NCBI GenBank assembly: GCA_023269585.1
Contig: JAHFTC010000002.1
Coordinates: 41,058-105,057, forward strand
Direction of reading: 5' to 3'
Source of the DNA: Opitutaceae bacterium
GTDB lineage: Bacteria; Verrucomicrobiota; Verrucomicrobiia; Opitutales; Opitutaceae
Length of the DNA: 64,000 bases
Shown here in pieces: positions 9,161 through 19,041 of the stretch (its first letter is position 1; the number at the start of each line of letters is the position of its first letter). The notes beneath the pieces were generated by a model. The model saw only the letters and a list, made by a program, of their open reading frames with translations. It was not told where the DNA came from and made no database searches. The translations under genes and the position numbers were made by a program.

Positions 9161-12100
9161 TCAGGATTTTGGAAGCGCGGGGTTCTTGGGTGAGGCTGGT
9201 TCGTCGCGCTCGAACCGCTCATAGAGGGCAGGCAGCAACACGAGCGTGAGGAAAGTCGCGCTGATGATGCCGCCGATAACGACCGTCGCCAGGGGGCGCT
9301 GCACCTCCGCGCCCGCGCCACCGGCCAGCGCCATGGGCAGGAAGCCGAGCGAGGCCACAAGTGCCGTCATCAGCACGGGGCGCAATCGCGTGAGAGACCC
9401 CTCAATGGTGGCTTCGCGCACACTGCGCCCCTGCTCGCGGAGCTGGTTGAAGTAGCTCACGAGCATCACGCCGTTGAGCACGGCCACACCGCTGAGCGCG
9501 ATGAAGCCGATGCCGGCGGAGATAGAGAACGGCAGATCGCGCAACCAAAGCGCAAACACACCGCCGGTCACCGCCAACGGGATTCCCGAGTAAACCATCA
9601 GTGCCTGGCGCAGGCTGCCGAAGGTCATAAAGATCAGCAGGAAGATGACCGCTAGGGCCACGGGCACGATAACCGCGAGACGAGCACGGGCCTCTTGCAG
9701 GTTCTTGAACTGGCCCCCGAACTCGATGGAATAGCCGGGCGGCAACTTGATCAGTTCCTTCACCTTCGCCTGCGCTTCGAGAACGTAGCTCTCCACATCG
9801 CGTCCGCGCAGATTGACCATGATTGCCGCACGACGCTGCCCGGACTCGCGAGAGATGGTGTTCACCTTGTCGGAGACGTTGAAGTCGGCGACCTGACCGA
9901 GCGTGATCACGCCCTCCTCGTGCGAGGAACGCAGCGGGAGATGCTTCAGCTCATCCAGGGCGGCGCGGAGATTCTCCGGCAGCCGCACGACGATGGGATA
10001 GCGGCGGTTGCCATCCACGATGACGCCAGTCTCCTTGCCGGCGAGCGCGGTGGCGACCGTGTCGTTCACCTCGCTCGCATGCACATTGTAGCGGGTCATG
10101 GCGTCGCGCCGTAGTTTGATTTCGAGCATCGGCGCCTTGCCGAGTGCATCGAACTCCACGTCGGCGGCACCGGGCACCTTCTCAAGGATCTCGCGGGCCT
10201 CGCCGGCAAGGCGCTCGATCACCGCGTAGTCGTCGCCGTAAACTTTCACGGCGATATCGGCGCGCGTGCCTTCGAGGATCTCGTTGAAGCGCATCTCGAT
10301 GGGCTGGGAGAAGAGATGCGACTCGGCCGGGAGGTTGGTGGCGAGCACCGCGGCCATCCGCGTGGCGACTTCGTCCTTGGTGAGCGTGTTGCCGCGCTCA
10401 TCCTTGGCCCATTCGTCGAACGGCTTGTAGAAGATGTAGGTATCGGCGACGTTGACTCCCATCGGATCGGTCGCGACCTCCGCCGTTCCGATACGCGAAA
10501 AGGTGTGCGTCACTCCCGGGAACTTGTCCCGCAGCAGCTTCTCGCCGCGCTCCTGCAATTCCAGCGAGGCGTCCAGCCCGATGCTGTTGGTGCGGATCAT
10601 GAACGTGGCAAACGAGCCTTCGTCGAGCTGCGGCACGAACTCCGCGCCGAGCCGGCCGAAAAGGAAGAAGGCGAGCGCGGCAAGCGCGACCGCTCCGCCC
10701 ACAAAGAGCCAGCGCAGGCGAAGCGCCACCTCCAGGATGGGGCGGTAGAGCGCCTTCGCGAAGCGGATGACAAAGTTGTCCTCCTCCGAGATCTTCCCTT
10801 TCAGAAAGTACGAACAGAGCACGGGCATGAGCGTGAGGGAAAGAATGAGCGCACCCACCAGCGCGTAGATGACGGTCAGCGCCATCGGCTTGAACATCTT
10901 CCCTTCGATACCGGTGAGCGAAAGGATCGGAACATAGACGATGGTGATGATGAACACGCCGAAGAACATCGGGCGGCCGACTTCCTTCGCGGCGGTTAGC
11001 ACGGTGTGCATGCGCTCCTCGAAAGTGAGCGTGCGATGCAGCTCGTGCTGGCGCACCCCGAGGCGACGCACGATGTTTTCGACCATCACGACGGCACCGT
11101 CGATGATGAGGCCGAAGTCCACCGCACCCAAGCTCATCAGATTGCCCGATACACCGAACTTCACCATCCCGGTGATCGCGAAGAGAAACGAGAGCGGGAT
11201 CGCGAGCGAAACGATGAAGGCAGCGCGCCAGTTGCCGAGCAGGCCGAGCAGTACGACCACGACAAAGATCGCGCCCTCGAAGAGATTCTTCTCCACCGTG
11301 GCGATGGTGCGGTCCACGAGATCGGTACGATCATAGACCGTCGTGATCGTCACGCCGGGAGGGAGCGTAGGCTTGAGCTCCTCCAGCTTGTCGGCGACCC
11401 GGCTTGCGATGATGCGGGAGTTCTCCCCCGCCAGCATCAGCGCTGCGCCAAGGACGGCTTCCTTGCCGTTGTACGTGGCAGTGCCGGTACGCAGGCTGCT
11501 GCCGATGCCGACGTCCGCTACGTCGCGCACCAGCAGCGGCTTCGCGGCGGCGCCGCGGAACTTGAGGGGCAGGCTCGCGATCTCCTCGGCGGTCTGCACT
11601 CGGCTATCGGCGCGGATGGTGATCTGCTCGCCACCGATCTGCACGGACCCGCCGCCAGCGTTCTCCACGTTCTCGCCGACCACATCGGCGAGTTCCTTGA
11701 AGGTGACGCCGGCCGCCAGCAATGCGTCGGGGCGCGGTAGCACGACAATCTGCTTCTCGTAGCCGCCGGATGCATTCACCTCGGCAACTCCGGGCACGGT
11801 GCGCAACGACGGTTTCACGACGAAGTCGTGGATAAGCTTGAGCTCCATCAGCTGCTCCGCGCGGGTGGCGGGCTTGTTCGGTGCGTCCTCCCGGTAATCG
11901 ACGATGTAGTAGAAGATATCGCTCAGGCCGGTGGTAATCGGCGCCAGTTTGGGCGCGAGTCCGGGGGGCAGATCCTCGGCGGCGTTTTGGAGGCGCTCGC
12001 TCACGAGTTGGCGGGAGCGGTAGACGTCGGCGTCGTCGCCAAAGACCAGGGTGACTTGCGAGAGACCGGTCTTGGAGAGCGAGCGCAGCTCGGTCATGCC

Positions 12101-12331
12101 CGGGATGCCGCTCATCTCCATCTCAATGGGAAAGGTGACGAGCTTCTCGATCTCCTCGGGCGCGAGGCCCATGACCTCGGTGTTCACCTGTACCTGAACG
12201 TTGGTGATATCGGGCGTGGCGTCGATGGGCAGGCGCAGCGCGGCCCAGATGCCCGCGCCAAGCAGCGCGAGCGAGCCCAGCAGCACGAATACGCGCTGGC
12301 GCAGGGAAAATTCCAGAATTTTGTCGATCAT
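9161..12331 (-). CDS. czcA: heavy-metal efflux RND pump, CzcA/CusA family
   Basis: 1056 aa; MIDKILEFSLRQRVFVLL..DATPDITNVQVQVNTE..GLAPEEIEKLVTFPIE; DFGLIIDGAVVMVENI in TM4. Confidence 0.93.
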   Translation of the reverse strand: MIDKILEFSLRQRVFVLLGSLALLGAGIWAALRLPIDATPDITNVQVQVNTEVMGLAPEEIEKLVTFPIEMEMSGIPGMTELRSLSKTGLSQVTLVFGDDADVYRSRQLVSERLQNAAEDLPPGLAPKLAPITTGLSDIFYYIVDYREDAPNKPATRAEQLMELKLIHDFVVKPSLRTVPGVAEVNASGGYEKQIVVLPRPDALLAAGVTFKELADVVGENVENAGGGSVQIGGEQITIRADSRVQTAEEIASLPLKFRGAAAKPLLVRDVADVGIGSSLRTGTATYNGKEAVLGAALMLAGENSRIIASRVADKLEELKPTLPPGVTITTVYDRTDLVDRTIATVEKNLFEGAIFVVVVLLGLLGNWRAAFIVSLAIPLSFLFAITGMVKFGVSGNLMSLGAVDFGLIIDGAVVMVENIVRRLGVRQHELHRTLTFEERMHTVLTAAKEVGRPMFFGVFIITIVYVPILSLTGIEGKMFKPMALTVIYALVGALILSLTLMPVLCSYFLKGKISEEDNFVIRFAKALYRPILEVALRLRWLFVGGAVALAALAFFLFGRLGAEFVPQLDEGSFATFMIRTNSIGLDASLELQERGEKLLRDKFPGVTHTFSRIGTAEVATDPMGVNVADTYIFYKPFDEWAKDERGNTLTKDEVATRMAAVLATNLPAESHLFSQPIEMRFNEILEGTRADIAVKVYGDDYAVIERLAGEAREILEKVPGAADVEFDALGKAPMLEIKLRRDAMTRYNVHASEVNDTVATALAGKETGVIVDGNRRYPIVVRLPENLRAALDELKHLPLRSSHEEGVITLGQVADFNVSDKVNTISRESGQRRAAIMVNLRGRDVESYVLEAQAKVKELIKLPPGYSIEFGGQFKNLQEARARLAVIVPVALAVIFLLIFMTFGSLRQALMVYSGIPLAVTGGVFALWLRDLPFSISAGIGFIALSGVAVLNGVMLVSYFNQLREQGRSVREATIEGSLTRLRPVLMTALVASLGFLPMALAGGAGAEVQRPLATVVIGGIISATFLTLVLLPALYERFERDEPASPKNPALPKS

Positions 12332-12352
12332 GTTGGGATCAGAAGAATGCGG

Positions 12353-13060
12353 TTAGTGGCTGTGACCGCCGCCTTTGGTGAGGCGCAGTTCGGTGAGCCA
12401 GAGTTGTTCGACGGCGGTCGTGGCGACCACGTCGCCGACGTAGAGACCGTCGAGGATCTCGATGTATTCGCCGTCGCTGGCACCGGGCTGTACCGGGGTA
12501 CGCAGCAGATTCGCGCCGTTGACGACATAGACGTAGGCGCCGGTTGATGTCCGCAGCAGGGCCGCACGCGGAACCGCGACATTCTGGCGAGTCAGGCCCC
12601 GCAAGATCAGGTTGACCGCCGTGCCAACCGCCGGCGTGCCGGGCAAGGCGAGTACGATTTCAACCTGATTCAGCGCGGGCAACAGCTCGCGGCGGACCGC
12701 GAGAAGCGTGGCGCCGCTCGGCGGGTTGGACTCCAACTCGTCGGCGAGTTCAACGGGGACGAGCGAGATCGCCCTGGCAGGCGGGCCGGCATCGAATACG
12801 GAGGCAGTGACCTCATAAGTGTGGGCGACGGGGCGCTCCTCGATCTCGGCCGTCTTCACGCCAATTGCGGCAGCAGTCTCGGCCGCGAGTAGCAGGCCCT
12901 GGCCCTCTTTGAATTTCGCGGGCGCTTCATCTTCCTGATGCGCAGATTCGCCTTCGTCGTGGCCCGCGTGCTCATCGGACGACTGCGACTTGCCACAACC
13001 GGACAACGCCAGAAGGGCCGCCACTGGAAGGACGATCAATATAAGTGAGGATCGGCTCAT
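12353..13060 (-). CDS. compact RND periplasmic adaptor (CzcB-like)
   Basis: Lipobox LLALSGCG, His/Asp-rich DEHAGHDEGESAHQEDE, C-terminal adaptor-like VAVPRAALLRTSTGAYVYVVNG...GLYVGDVVATT. Confidence 0.72.
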   Translation of the reverse strand: MSRSSLILIVLPVAALLALSGCGKSQSSDEHAGHDEGESAHQEDEAPAKFKEGQGLLLAAETAAAIGVKTAEIEERPVAHTYEVTASVFDAGPPARAISLVPVELADELESNPPSGATLLAVRRELLPALNQVEIVLALPGTPAVGTAVNLILRGLTRQNVAVPRAALLRTSTGAYVYVVNGANLLRTPVQPGASDGEYIEILDGLYVGDVVATTAVEQLWLTELRLTKGGGHSH

Positions 13061-14352
13061 GGCTGCGTCTCCACGGCTTTGAAGTCGAGACCGGTCAGAA
13101 GCTGAAGCGCGCCGCCAGCTTCGAGCGCTTCCTGCTGCGTCTCATAGAGCGCATCGATCGCTTCGAGATAAGAGTTCTGCAGTTCGACATAGGTCGCCAG
13201 CGACACAGCACCGAGGCGATAGTGGCGGTCGGCGAGATCAGCGGCATCGCGAAATCTCGCGGCGGCCTCGGGCGACCATCTTGCGGTCTCGGCGAGCTTG
13301 GCAGCGAAGCGGTGCGTGGCGTTGATCACCTCGCGCTCCATGTTGCGCTGCGCGACAAAAACAGCGGCTTCCGCCTGCCGGCGGCGCGCCTCAGCCACGG
13401 CCACATTGGCCCGGGAGCGTCCGCTCACCGGCAGCGGTAACGAGAGCCCGACGCCGAAGGTGCGCTCCACATCGCCGGCTTTTGCCTGGGAATAGTACGG
13501 GCTGACCGTGAAACTCGGGCGGCCTTCGTTGCGTGCGAGCGAGACGACGAGCCCCTGTTGCTCCAGCTCGATCTTGGCCGTGCGGAACTCGAAATTGTTC
13601 TCCCGCGCCGTATCGAGAATCGTCTCAAGATCGGGGGGATTGCGGTAGGCAGGTTTCGCGTCGGTCACTGTGATGGCCGTGTCCACGGGGAGACCACGGA
13701 GCTGATTGAGTTCCACGAGCGCGGCCTGCACGTCGAGTTGCGCCTCGGTCGCGCGGTGTTGCAGGGTGAGTTCCTGCGCTTCGATCACACGGGTTTCGAG
13801 TAGCGGCGTGATGCCGCCTGGGTCGCGTGCCAAGAAGAGTTCGCGCAACGCCTGGTAGCGTTGGGCGACCTCCGCCGCGGCCTGCGCGCGCTCCTGTGCG
13901 GCGTGAAGGCCGTACGCGAGCGTGCGGGCACGGTGGGCGAGCGCGGCCTTGAAACGGGCCAGGCCGAGTTCGGCCAGCGCGATATCGTGGTTTGCGATGG
14001 CCTTCCGCAACGACAAGCGGCCCGGCCAATCGAAGGTTTGCGAGAGGGACACCGCCCAGGCGGTGCCTTCGCCGGCGAGCATGCCACCGGCATCAGTCAC
14101 GCGCTTGCGGCCCAAGTCGAGCGACAGCTCGGGATTCTCGCGGGTGCCGGCGGCCTTGCGCCCCGCCTTGGCGGCGGCGATCTCAGCTTCGTAGAAGGCG
14201 AGTTCGGGATTCTTGGCTACGATGGCGCTGACGATGGATTGGACGGAAACCGGGGCATCCGGCTGTGGCGCCGTCTGAGCGCGCCCGGTAACCGCGAGTA
14301 CAAGGAGCCCGACAAGCGGGCACAAATTGGAGACAAAAGAGAATGACTTCAT
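13057..14352 (-). CDS. TolC family outer-membrane efflux protein (CzcC-like)
   Basis: 431 aa, two OEP repeats (NPELAFYEAEIAAAKAGRKAAGTRENPELSLDLG; RENNFEFRTAKIELEQQ). Confidence 0.85.
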   Translation of the reverse strand: MKSFSFVSNLCPLVGLLVLAVTGRAQTAPQPDAPVSVQSIVSAIVAKNPELAFYEAEIAAAKAGRKAAGTRENPELSLDLGRKRVTDAGGMLAGEGTAWAVSLSQTFDWPGRLSLRKAIANHDIALAELGLARFKAALAHRARTLAYGLHAAQERAQAAAEVAQRYQALRELFLARDPGGITPLLETRVIEAQELTLQHRATEAQLDVQAALVELNQLRGLPVDTAITVTDAKPAYRNPPDLETILDTARENNFEFRTAKIELEQQGLVVSLARNEGRPSFTVSPYYSQAKAGDVERTFGVGLSLPLPVSGRSRANVAVAEARRRQAEAAVFVAQRNMEREVINATHRFAAKLAETARWSPEAAARFRDAADLADRHYRLGAVSLATYVELQNSYLEAIDALYETQQEALEAGGALQLLTGLDFKAVETQP

Positions 14353-14470
14353 TGGAGATTATCTGGTGAGGAGGGTGGAATCATGCGGGCGCACAAAGGC
14401 CCGGAGAGGCGCAACGCACACGGCGTTCGCGCAGAGATCAGAGAAGCCGATCAGTCCTCGCAGGGACCAA

Positions 14471-14872
14471 TCAGGCCAGAATCGACGAAGGCGCGCGCGG
14501 CAGCTGAGCTGCCCGGCGCGCAAAGTGCCATGTCGGCACCCATCCCAACGGACCGTCGATTCCTTGCGTGAACTCGACCAACGGCTCCGCAAGCAACGGA
14601 GGCGCGATCAATCCCAAGCACACCAAACAGGAGCACGCCAGCAAGGCCGTCATGGGTACCTTAACCGAAGCGGTCGAGGAAACGGCTGAACCTTGCTCGA
14701 CGAGATCGCAGCGATCCTCCGCGCACTGTTGGCTTGAAGCACAACAGCCGGAAGCCGCCGCATCATCGCGCTGCGAATCCAGCATCACGGCCGCCTCTAA
14801 ACCGCAATGATTTGTCGCGGTCAGCCATAGGGCCAACAGAGCGAAAGCAAATATGCGGCGGAGAATCGGCAC
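14471..14872 (-). CDS. hypothetical Cys-rich membrane protein upstream of the efflux operon
   Basis: N-terminal hydrophobic segment, CGLEAA...GCCASSQQCAEDRCD, second TM; co-directional with the efflux genes. Confidence 0.5.
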   Translation of the reverse strand: MPILRRIFAFALLALWLTATNHCGLEAAVMLDSQRDDAAASGCCASSQQCAEDRCDLVEQGSAVSSTASVKVPMTALLACSCLVCLGLIAPPLLAEPLVEFTQGIDGPLGWVPTWHFARRAAQLPRAPSSILA

Positions 14873-14992
14873 GGCGGTGAGAGAGTTTGGCTTATCGCAT
14901 TTGTCAATTCTCTGATGCGAACAGACCGGTGGCGGCGAGGGGAAATCCGCTCTACGAGTACTCGATTCCGCGAGTGAGGAGAGCTCTTGCTT

Positions 14993-16983
14993 CTAGCCCG
15001 ACTTCCGCTACTGGAGGCGATTTTTGGGTATTTTCGGGGCTTTGGCGCGCGTAAGTCGTTGGCCCAGCGGGATCGAACTTTCTCAAAGTGCGTGTAGTCC
15101 CGACCTACCCCCTATACGGGGTCGCCGCGGGCTGATAAACTGTGGCCGTGTTCCTGAAGTGTCGTATCCGCAAGAAGGACGGCAAAGAGCACCGCTCCTG
15201 GTCGGTGGTGGAGAGCCGCCGGTTCAGCGACGGCAAGGTGGCGCACCGCCACGTGCTCTACCTGGGCGAAATCAACGACAGCCAGCGGCTGGCCTGGCAG
15301 CGCAGTATCAGCGTCTTCGATGAAGACAGCGGGCAATCGCGCCAGCTCGCGCTCTTCCCGGCCGACCGGCCCTTGCCGGGTGATACCGACGCGGTGCAGG
15401 TCCAGCTCGGCCGGCTGCGCCTGGAGCGGCCGCGGCAGTGGGGCGCGTGTTGGCTGGCCGACGAACTTTGGCGCACGCTGCACCTGGACGACTTCTTCGC
15501 CGCGCGTCTGCCGGTGAGTCGCGAGGGCACGACGTGGGAGAAGATCCTGCGCGTCCTGACAATCTACCGACTGCTCTCACCAGGCAGCGAGTGGCGGCTG
15601 CACCGGCATTGGTTCTCAACGACAGCGTTGCCCGACCTGCTTGGCGTCGACGCGCGGGCCGCGCAGGACGACACGCTCTACCGCTGTCTCGACCTGCTGT
15701 TGCCGCACAAGGAGGAGCTCTTCGGGCATCTGCGCCAGCGCTGGAGCGACTTGTTCGACACCCGTTTCGAGGTGCTCCTCTACGACCTGACCAGCACCTA
15801 CTTCGAATGCCCCGTGCCCACCGACGAGGCCGACCCGCGCCGCTTCGGCTACAGCCGCGACAAGCGCGGCGACTGCGTCCAAGTTGTGGTTACACTGGTG
15901 GTCACCCCCGAGGGCCTGCCGCTGGCCTACGAGATGTTGCCCGGCAATACCGCCGACAAGACCACGTTGCGCGACATGCTCGCCACGATCCAGCGCCGCT
16001 ACGGCCAGGCCGAGCGTATCTGGGTCATGGACCGCGGCATCCCCACCGAGGAGGTCCTCGCTGAGTTGCGCACGGCTGATCCACAGGTGCGCTACCTGGT
16101 GGGCACGCCCAAGGGTCGGCTCACCAAGCTGGAAGCCGCGCTGGCCGAGCGCCCGTGGAGCGAGGTCCGGCCGCAACTGCGCGTGAAACTGCTCCCCCAG
16201 GACGGTGAACTTTACGTGCTCGCCGAGAGCGGCGCGCGCATCGGCAAGGAGCGCGGCATGCGCCGGCGGTTGCTGAAAGCGTATTGGAAACGCTTGGGCG
16301 AACTGAAGAAACAGCAACCCGACCGCGACACGTTGCTCAAGAAACTCGGAGCCGCGCAGCACGCCGCCGGCCGCGTCGTCAACGGTCTGGTACAGGTCGA
16401 GGTCGGGCCCGAAGGCACACTGAGCTATCGGCTTGATCGCGTTGCTGTGCGCCGCGCCCGTAGCCGCGAAGGCCGTTACCTGCTGCGCACCAACCTGGCC
16501 GCCGACGATCCCGCGCTGATCTGGCGCTGCTACATGCAGCTGTGCCACGTCGAGGAGGCGTTCCGCACGCCCAAGGGCGACCTCGGCCTGCGTCCGATCT
16601 TCCACCACAAGCCTGAACGCATCGAGGCCCACCTCTTCGTCGCCTTCCTGGCGTACTGCTTGTCTATTACCCTGCGCCAACAACTGCGCCCGCTGGCCCC
16701 CGGGCTGATGCCGCGTGTCGTGTTAGAAAAACTCGCCGGCCTGCAAATGCTCGACGTGGTCATCCCCACCACCGATGGACGCGAACTGCTGCTGCGCCGC
16801 CGCACCGAGCCGGATCATGACATCGCCCTGCTGCTGGATCGACTCGGCCGCACGTTACCTGATCAACCCCCGCCCAAGATCGGCCCGGCGCGCAGCCCAA
16901 TGTAGTCCCGACCTTTGCCATGCCCGGGCGATGGATCAACGACTTGTGTTTCCTTTCGCCTCCAGTTGCGGAAGTCGGGCTAG
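14993..16983 (+). mobile_element. IS1634-like insertion sequence
   Basis: 28-bp terminal inverted repeats ctagcccgacttccgc(T/A)actggaggcga at 14993-15020 and 16956-16983 (27/28 match), with the transposase CDS between them; the outer CTAG may be a 4-bp palindromic target duplication. Confidence 0.85.
15142..16905 (+). CDS. IS1634-type DDE transposase
   Basis: 587 aa, GTG start; FEVLLYDLTSTYFEC, YSRDKRGDCVQVVVTLVVTPEGLPLAYEMLPGNTADKTTL, WVMDRGIPTEE, HVEEAFRTPKGDLGLRPIFHHKPERIEAHLFVAFLAY. Confidence 0.87.
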   Translation: MAVFLKCRIRKKDGKEHRSWSVVESRRFSDGKVAHRHVLYLGEINDSQRLAWQRSISVFDEDSGQSRQLALFPADRPLPGDTDAVQVQLGRLRLERPRQWGACWLADELWRTLHLDDFFAARLPVSREGTTWEKILRVLTIYRLLSPGSEWRLHRHWFSTTALPDLLGVDARAAQDDTLYRCLDLLLPHKEELFGHLRQRWSDLFDTRFEVLLYDLTSTYFECPVPTDEADPRRFGYSRDKRGDCVQVVVTLVVTPEGLPLAYEMLPGNTADKTTLRDMLATIQRRYGQAERIWVMDRGIPTEEVLAELRTADPQVRYLVGTPKGRLTKLEAALAERPWSEVRPQLRVKLLPQDGELYVLAESGARIGKERGMRRRLLKAYWKRLGELKKQQPDRDTLLKKLGAAQHAAGRVVNGLVQVEVGPEGTLSYRLDRVAVRRARSREGRYLLRTNLAADDPALIWRCYMQLCHVEEAFRTPKGDLGLRPIFHHKPERIEAHLFVAFLAYCLSITLRQQLRPLAPGLMPRVVLEKLAGLQMLDVVIPTTDGRELLLRRRTEPDHDIALLLDRLGRTLPDQPPPKIGPARSPM

Positions 16984-17202
16984 TGTGGTTCTGGGATCCG
17001 CGTTTTCTTTTGTGGTTCGTCGGCTGCAACGACCCAGAGCAGCAAACTTCGGAAAGGCGAAGCCTGCTCGCCGAGCAGCTCCAAAGATCGACTGCCTCCA
17101 TCGAATTTGCTCGGGGTGGAAGCGTTGATTCAGCTGAAAGCCCGAGGCCGTGTGGATCTCGCCAACGCAAGGCAACCGGCGAACAGGTGGTTGGCATTCA
17201 TG

Positions 17203-18579
17203 CTATTGCGATGCTCGCCGCGGCTTTCTCAGCCTGGTCCGGGATGGGCCGGCGTTCTCGGCGGGCAGAGGGACCTCAATCCGGCGCCTCTTTTCGACGT
17301 AGTGGGCGGAAGTTGTGCTGATGTCCCGGTGACCGAGATGCTGACGCGCAGCTTCGATTCCGAAGGCGGAAGCCACGAGCGATCCTGACTCCTTGCGGAG
17401 GGCGTGAACGGCTTTGCGTTGCTTAATCCCTTTCTCCTTCAGCCAGGCCTGCAACTGCCGCCAGGTACGATCAGCTCGGTAATAGCCGTAAGTTGCCGTT
17501 GGATTCGAGTCTCCGCCTTCCAGCACGAATTCCGAGGTGCTGCCCTTCATGTAGCCGCGCAACACGTCGAGAGCTCCAGGCGCAAGATCGACCGTGCGCT
17601 GGCTTTCCTCCGTCTTGGGCTCGAAATGGGCGGTGCGGCGAATGTGAATCTGCCGGGCCTGGAAATCGATCTGCGCCCACGTCAATGTATCCGCCTCCTT
17701 GCGCCGCAACCCGCCCCAGAGACAGAGGACAAGGGCCAGATATTGCTGCGGATTGGCCTTTCGCAGTTCCCGGGCTGCGCAGGCCAGCAGCCATTCCGGG
17801 TTGATGTCCGAATGGTAGCGCTGCGGGCCCGGGTCCTTGATCTTCACTCCGGCGAATGGAGTCGGCGGCAGCGGGACCTTGAGCACCCTGAGCACATCCG
17901 GAGAAAAGAGCGCCCGGGAGCAGCGCAGAAACGACGCCGCCGAGCGTTCCGCCGATTTCCGCGCAATGGGATCGGCCGCAGCCCTAGCCGTGTATTCATT
18001 CCTCCAAGCGGCAAGCGACTCAGGCGTGAGCAGCGAGAGCGATTGGTCGTCCACCTTCTTCAGCCAGGCTTTGTGTCCGCCATTCACGTGGTCGTACTTC
18101 GCCCGCAACGCCTTCCCCTTCAATCCGGCATCCACCTTGGCGAGATCGGCCATGATCCGCCGCAGCATCCCCGAGTAGCGGCGCACTGTGATCGGTCGGA
18201 GGTGACCGCGTTTTCCGACATCGGCGAGGAACTCGCCGAGGGTGCAAACCGAGGCCTTGAATTGCACACTCGGCTTGTACTTGGCCAAGGTCGCCGGCCA
18301 ACCGGCAGCGACAAGGGAGAGAAAGATGTCGCGCGCCTTGGCCGCCGCGGCGGCTTGGTTGGCCGTCTCAAGGTTGAACCAAGCTTCCTTCCCGAGATGG
18401 AACATCCGCACCTGCCACTCGGGAATGATCACGATCCTGCCATCACGATCCTGATACTGGCGCTGCTTCAACCGCGGTTTCCAGTAGTCCTGATGTGTCC
18501 GTGCCGCGCGTACAGCGCTGTCAGCGGGATTTGTCTGTCCGGTTTCTGTCCGGTTTTGGAAGTCCTCGGAAGTCTTCAT
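17203..18579 (-). CDS. site-specific tyrosine recombinase (phage-type integrase)
   Basis: Catalytic signatures LWGGLRRKEADTLTW, HALRKESGSLV, ARQHLGHRDISTTSAHYVE; start chosen at MKTSEDF, the ORF extends to 18666. Confidence 0.88.
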   Translation of the reverse strand: MKTSEDFQNRTETGQTNPADSAVRAARTHQDYWKPRLKQRQYQDRDGRIVIIPEWQVRMFHLGKEAWFNLETANQAAAAAKARDIFLSLVAAGWPATLAKYKPSVQFKASVCTLGEFLADVGKRGHLRPITVRRYSGMLRRIMADLAKVDAGLKGKALRAKYDHVNGGHKAWLKKVDDQSLSLLTPESLAAWRNEYTARAAADPIARKSAERSAASFLRCSRALFSPDVLRVLKVPLPPTPFAGVKIKDPGPQRYHSDINPEWLLACAARELRKANPQQYLALVLCLWGGLRRKEADTLTWAQIDFQARQIHIRRTAHFEPKTEESQRTVDLAPGALDVLRGYMKGSTSEFVLEGGDSNPTATYGYYRADRTWRQLQAWLKEKGIKQRKAVHALRKESGSLVASAFGIEAARQHLGHRDISTTSAHYVEKRRRIEVPLPAENAGPSRTRLRKPRRASQ

Positions 18580-18688
18580 GTTTCCTCTAGCTCCGAAATT
18601 TAGTGGGCTATTTCTCAGAGGCAAACAGCTCCGTAAGTCGACACACTTGAGGACATGTACGGACAACTGAAGACAGCCTTAACAAAAA

Positions 18689-18734
18689 ACTCTTAATCAA
18701 TTGGTCGAGGGTTCGAGTCCCTCCGAAGCCACCA
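18689..18734 (+). repeat. 3' half of tRNA-Lys(CTT) lacking its 5' half; putative att site / island boundary
   Basis: actCTTaatcaattggtc-gagggTTCGAGTccctc-cgaagcc-a-cca gives anticodon loop, variable region, T-arm, acceptor 3' strand and CCA; the upstream bases (cttaacaaaaa) do not pair as a 5' acceptor or anticodon stem. Confidence 0.85.
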
Positions 18735-18940
18735 CTTTAAGCCTCCCACCGCCACGCGATTGGGAGGTTTTTGTTTTTCCGAGTCCGTCGCGGGCACCCG
18801 CTGGAGAGCGCCCCCGTCTCGAATACTGCCACCACTGGGCGGGCCGGAGCGATGCCGGCCGTGGGCCGAGGAGCTCCGTTCCCCTTCCCCTCGTCCGGGG
18901 CAGGACCGATGCCGTCTTTGATGCCGGCCGAAGTTCGGGC

Positions 18941-18961
18941 GGGTAGCACTACACCCCATGG
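18941..18961 (+). promoter_or_regulatory. stress-cluster motif copy 1 (gggtagcactacaccccatgg)
   Basis: GGGTA-N7-ACCCCATGG about 80 bp upstream of the PRC-barrel gene. Confidence 0.55.
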
Positions 18962-19041
18962 CGACGCCTGCCGTTTCACGGCATTGTGGCGCAAAGAGCG
19001 CGAGGCTCTTTGCAACGCAACCAACCACTGAAAGGGAAGCT

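Noticed and set aside
18689-18734. functional complete tRNA gene
   Set aside because: No 5' acceptor, D-arm or 5' anticodon strand upstream; only the 3' half is present
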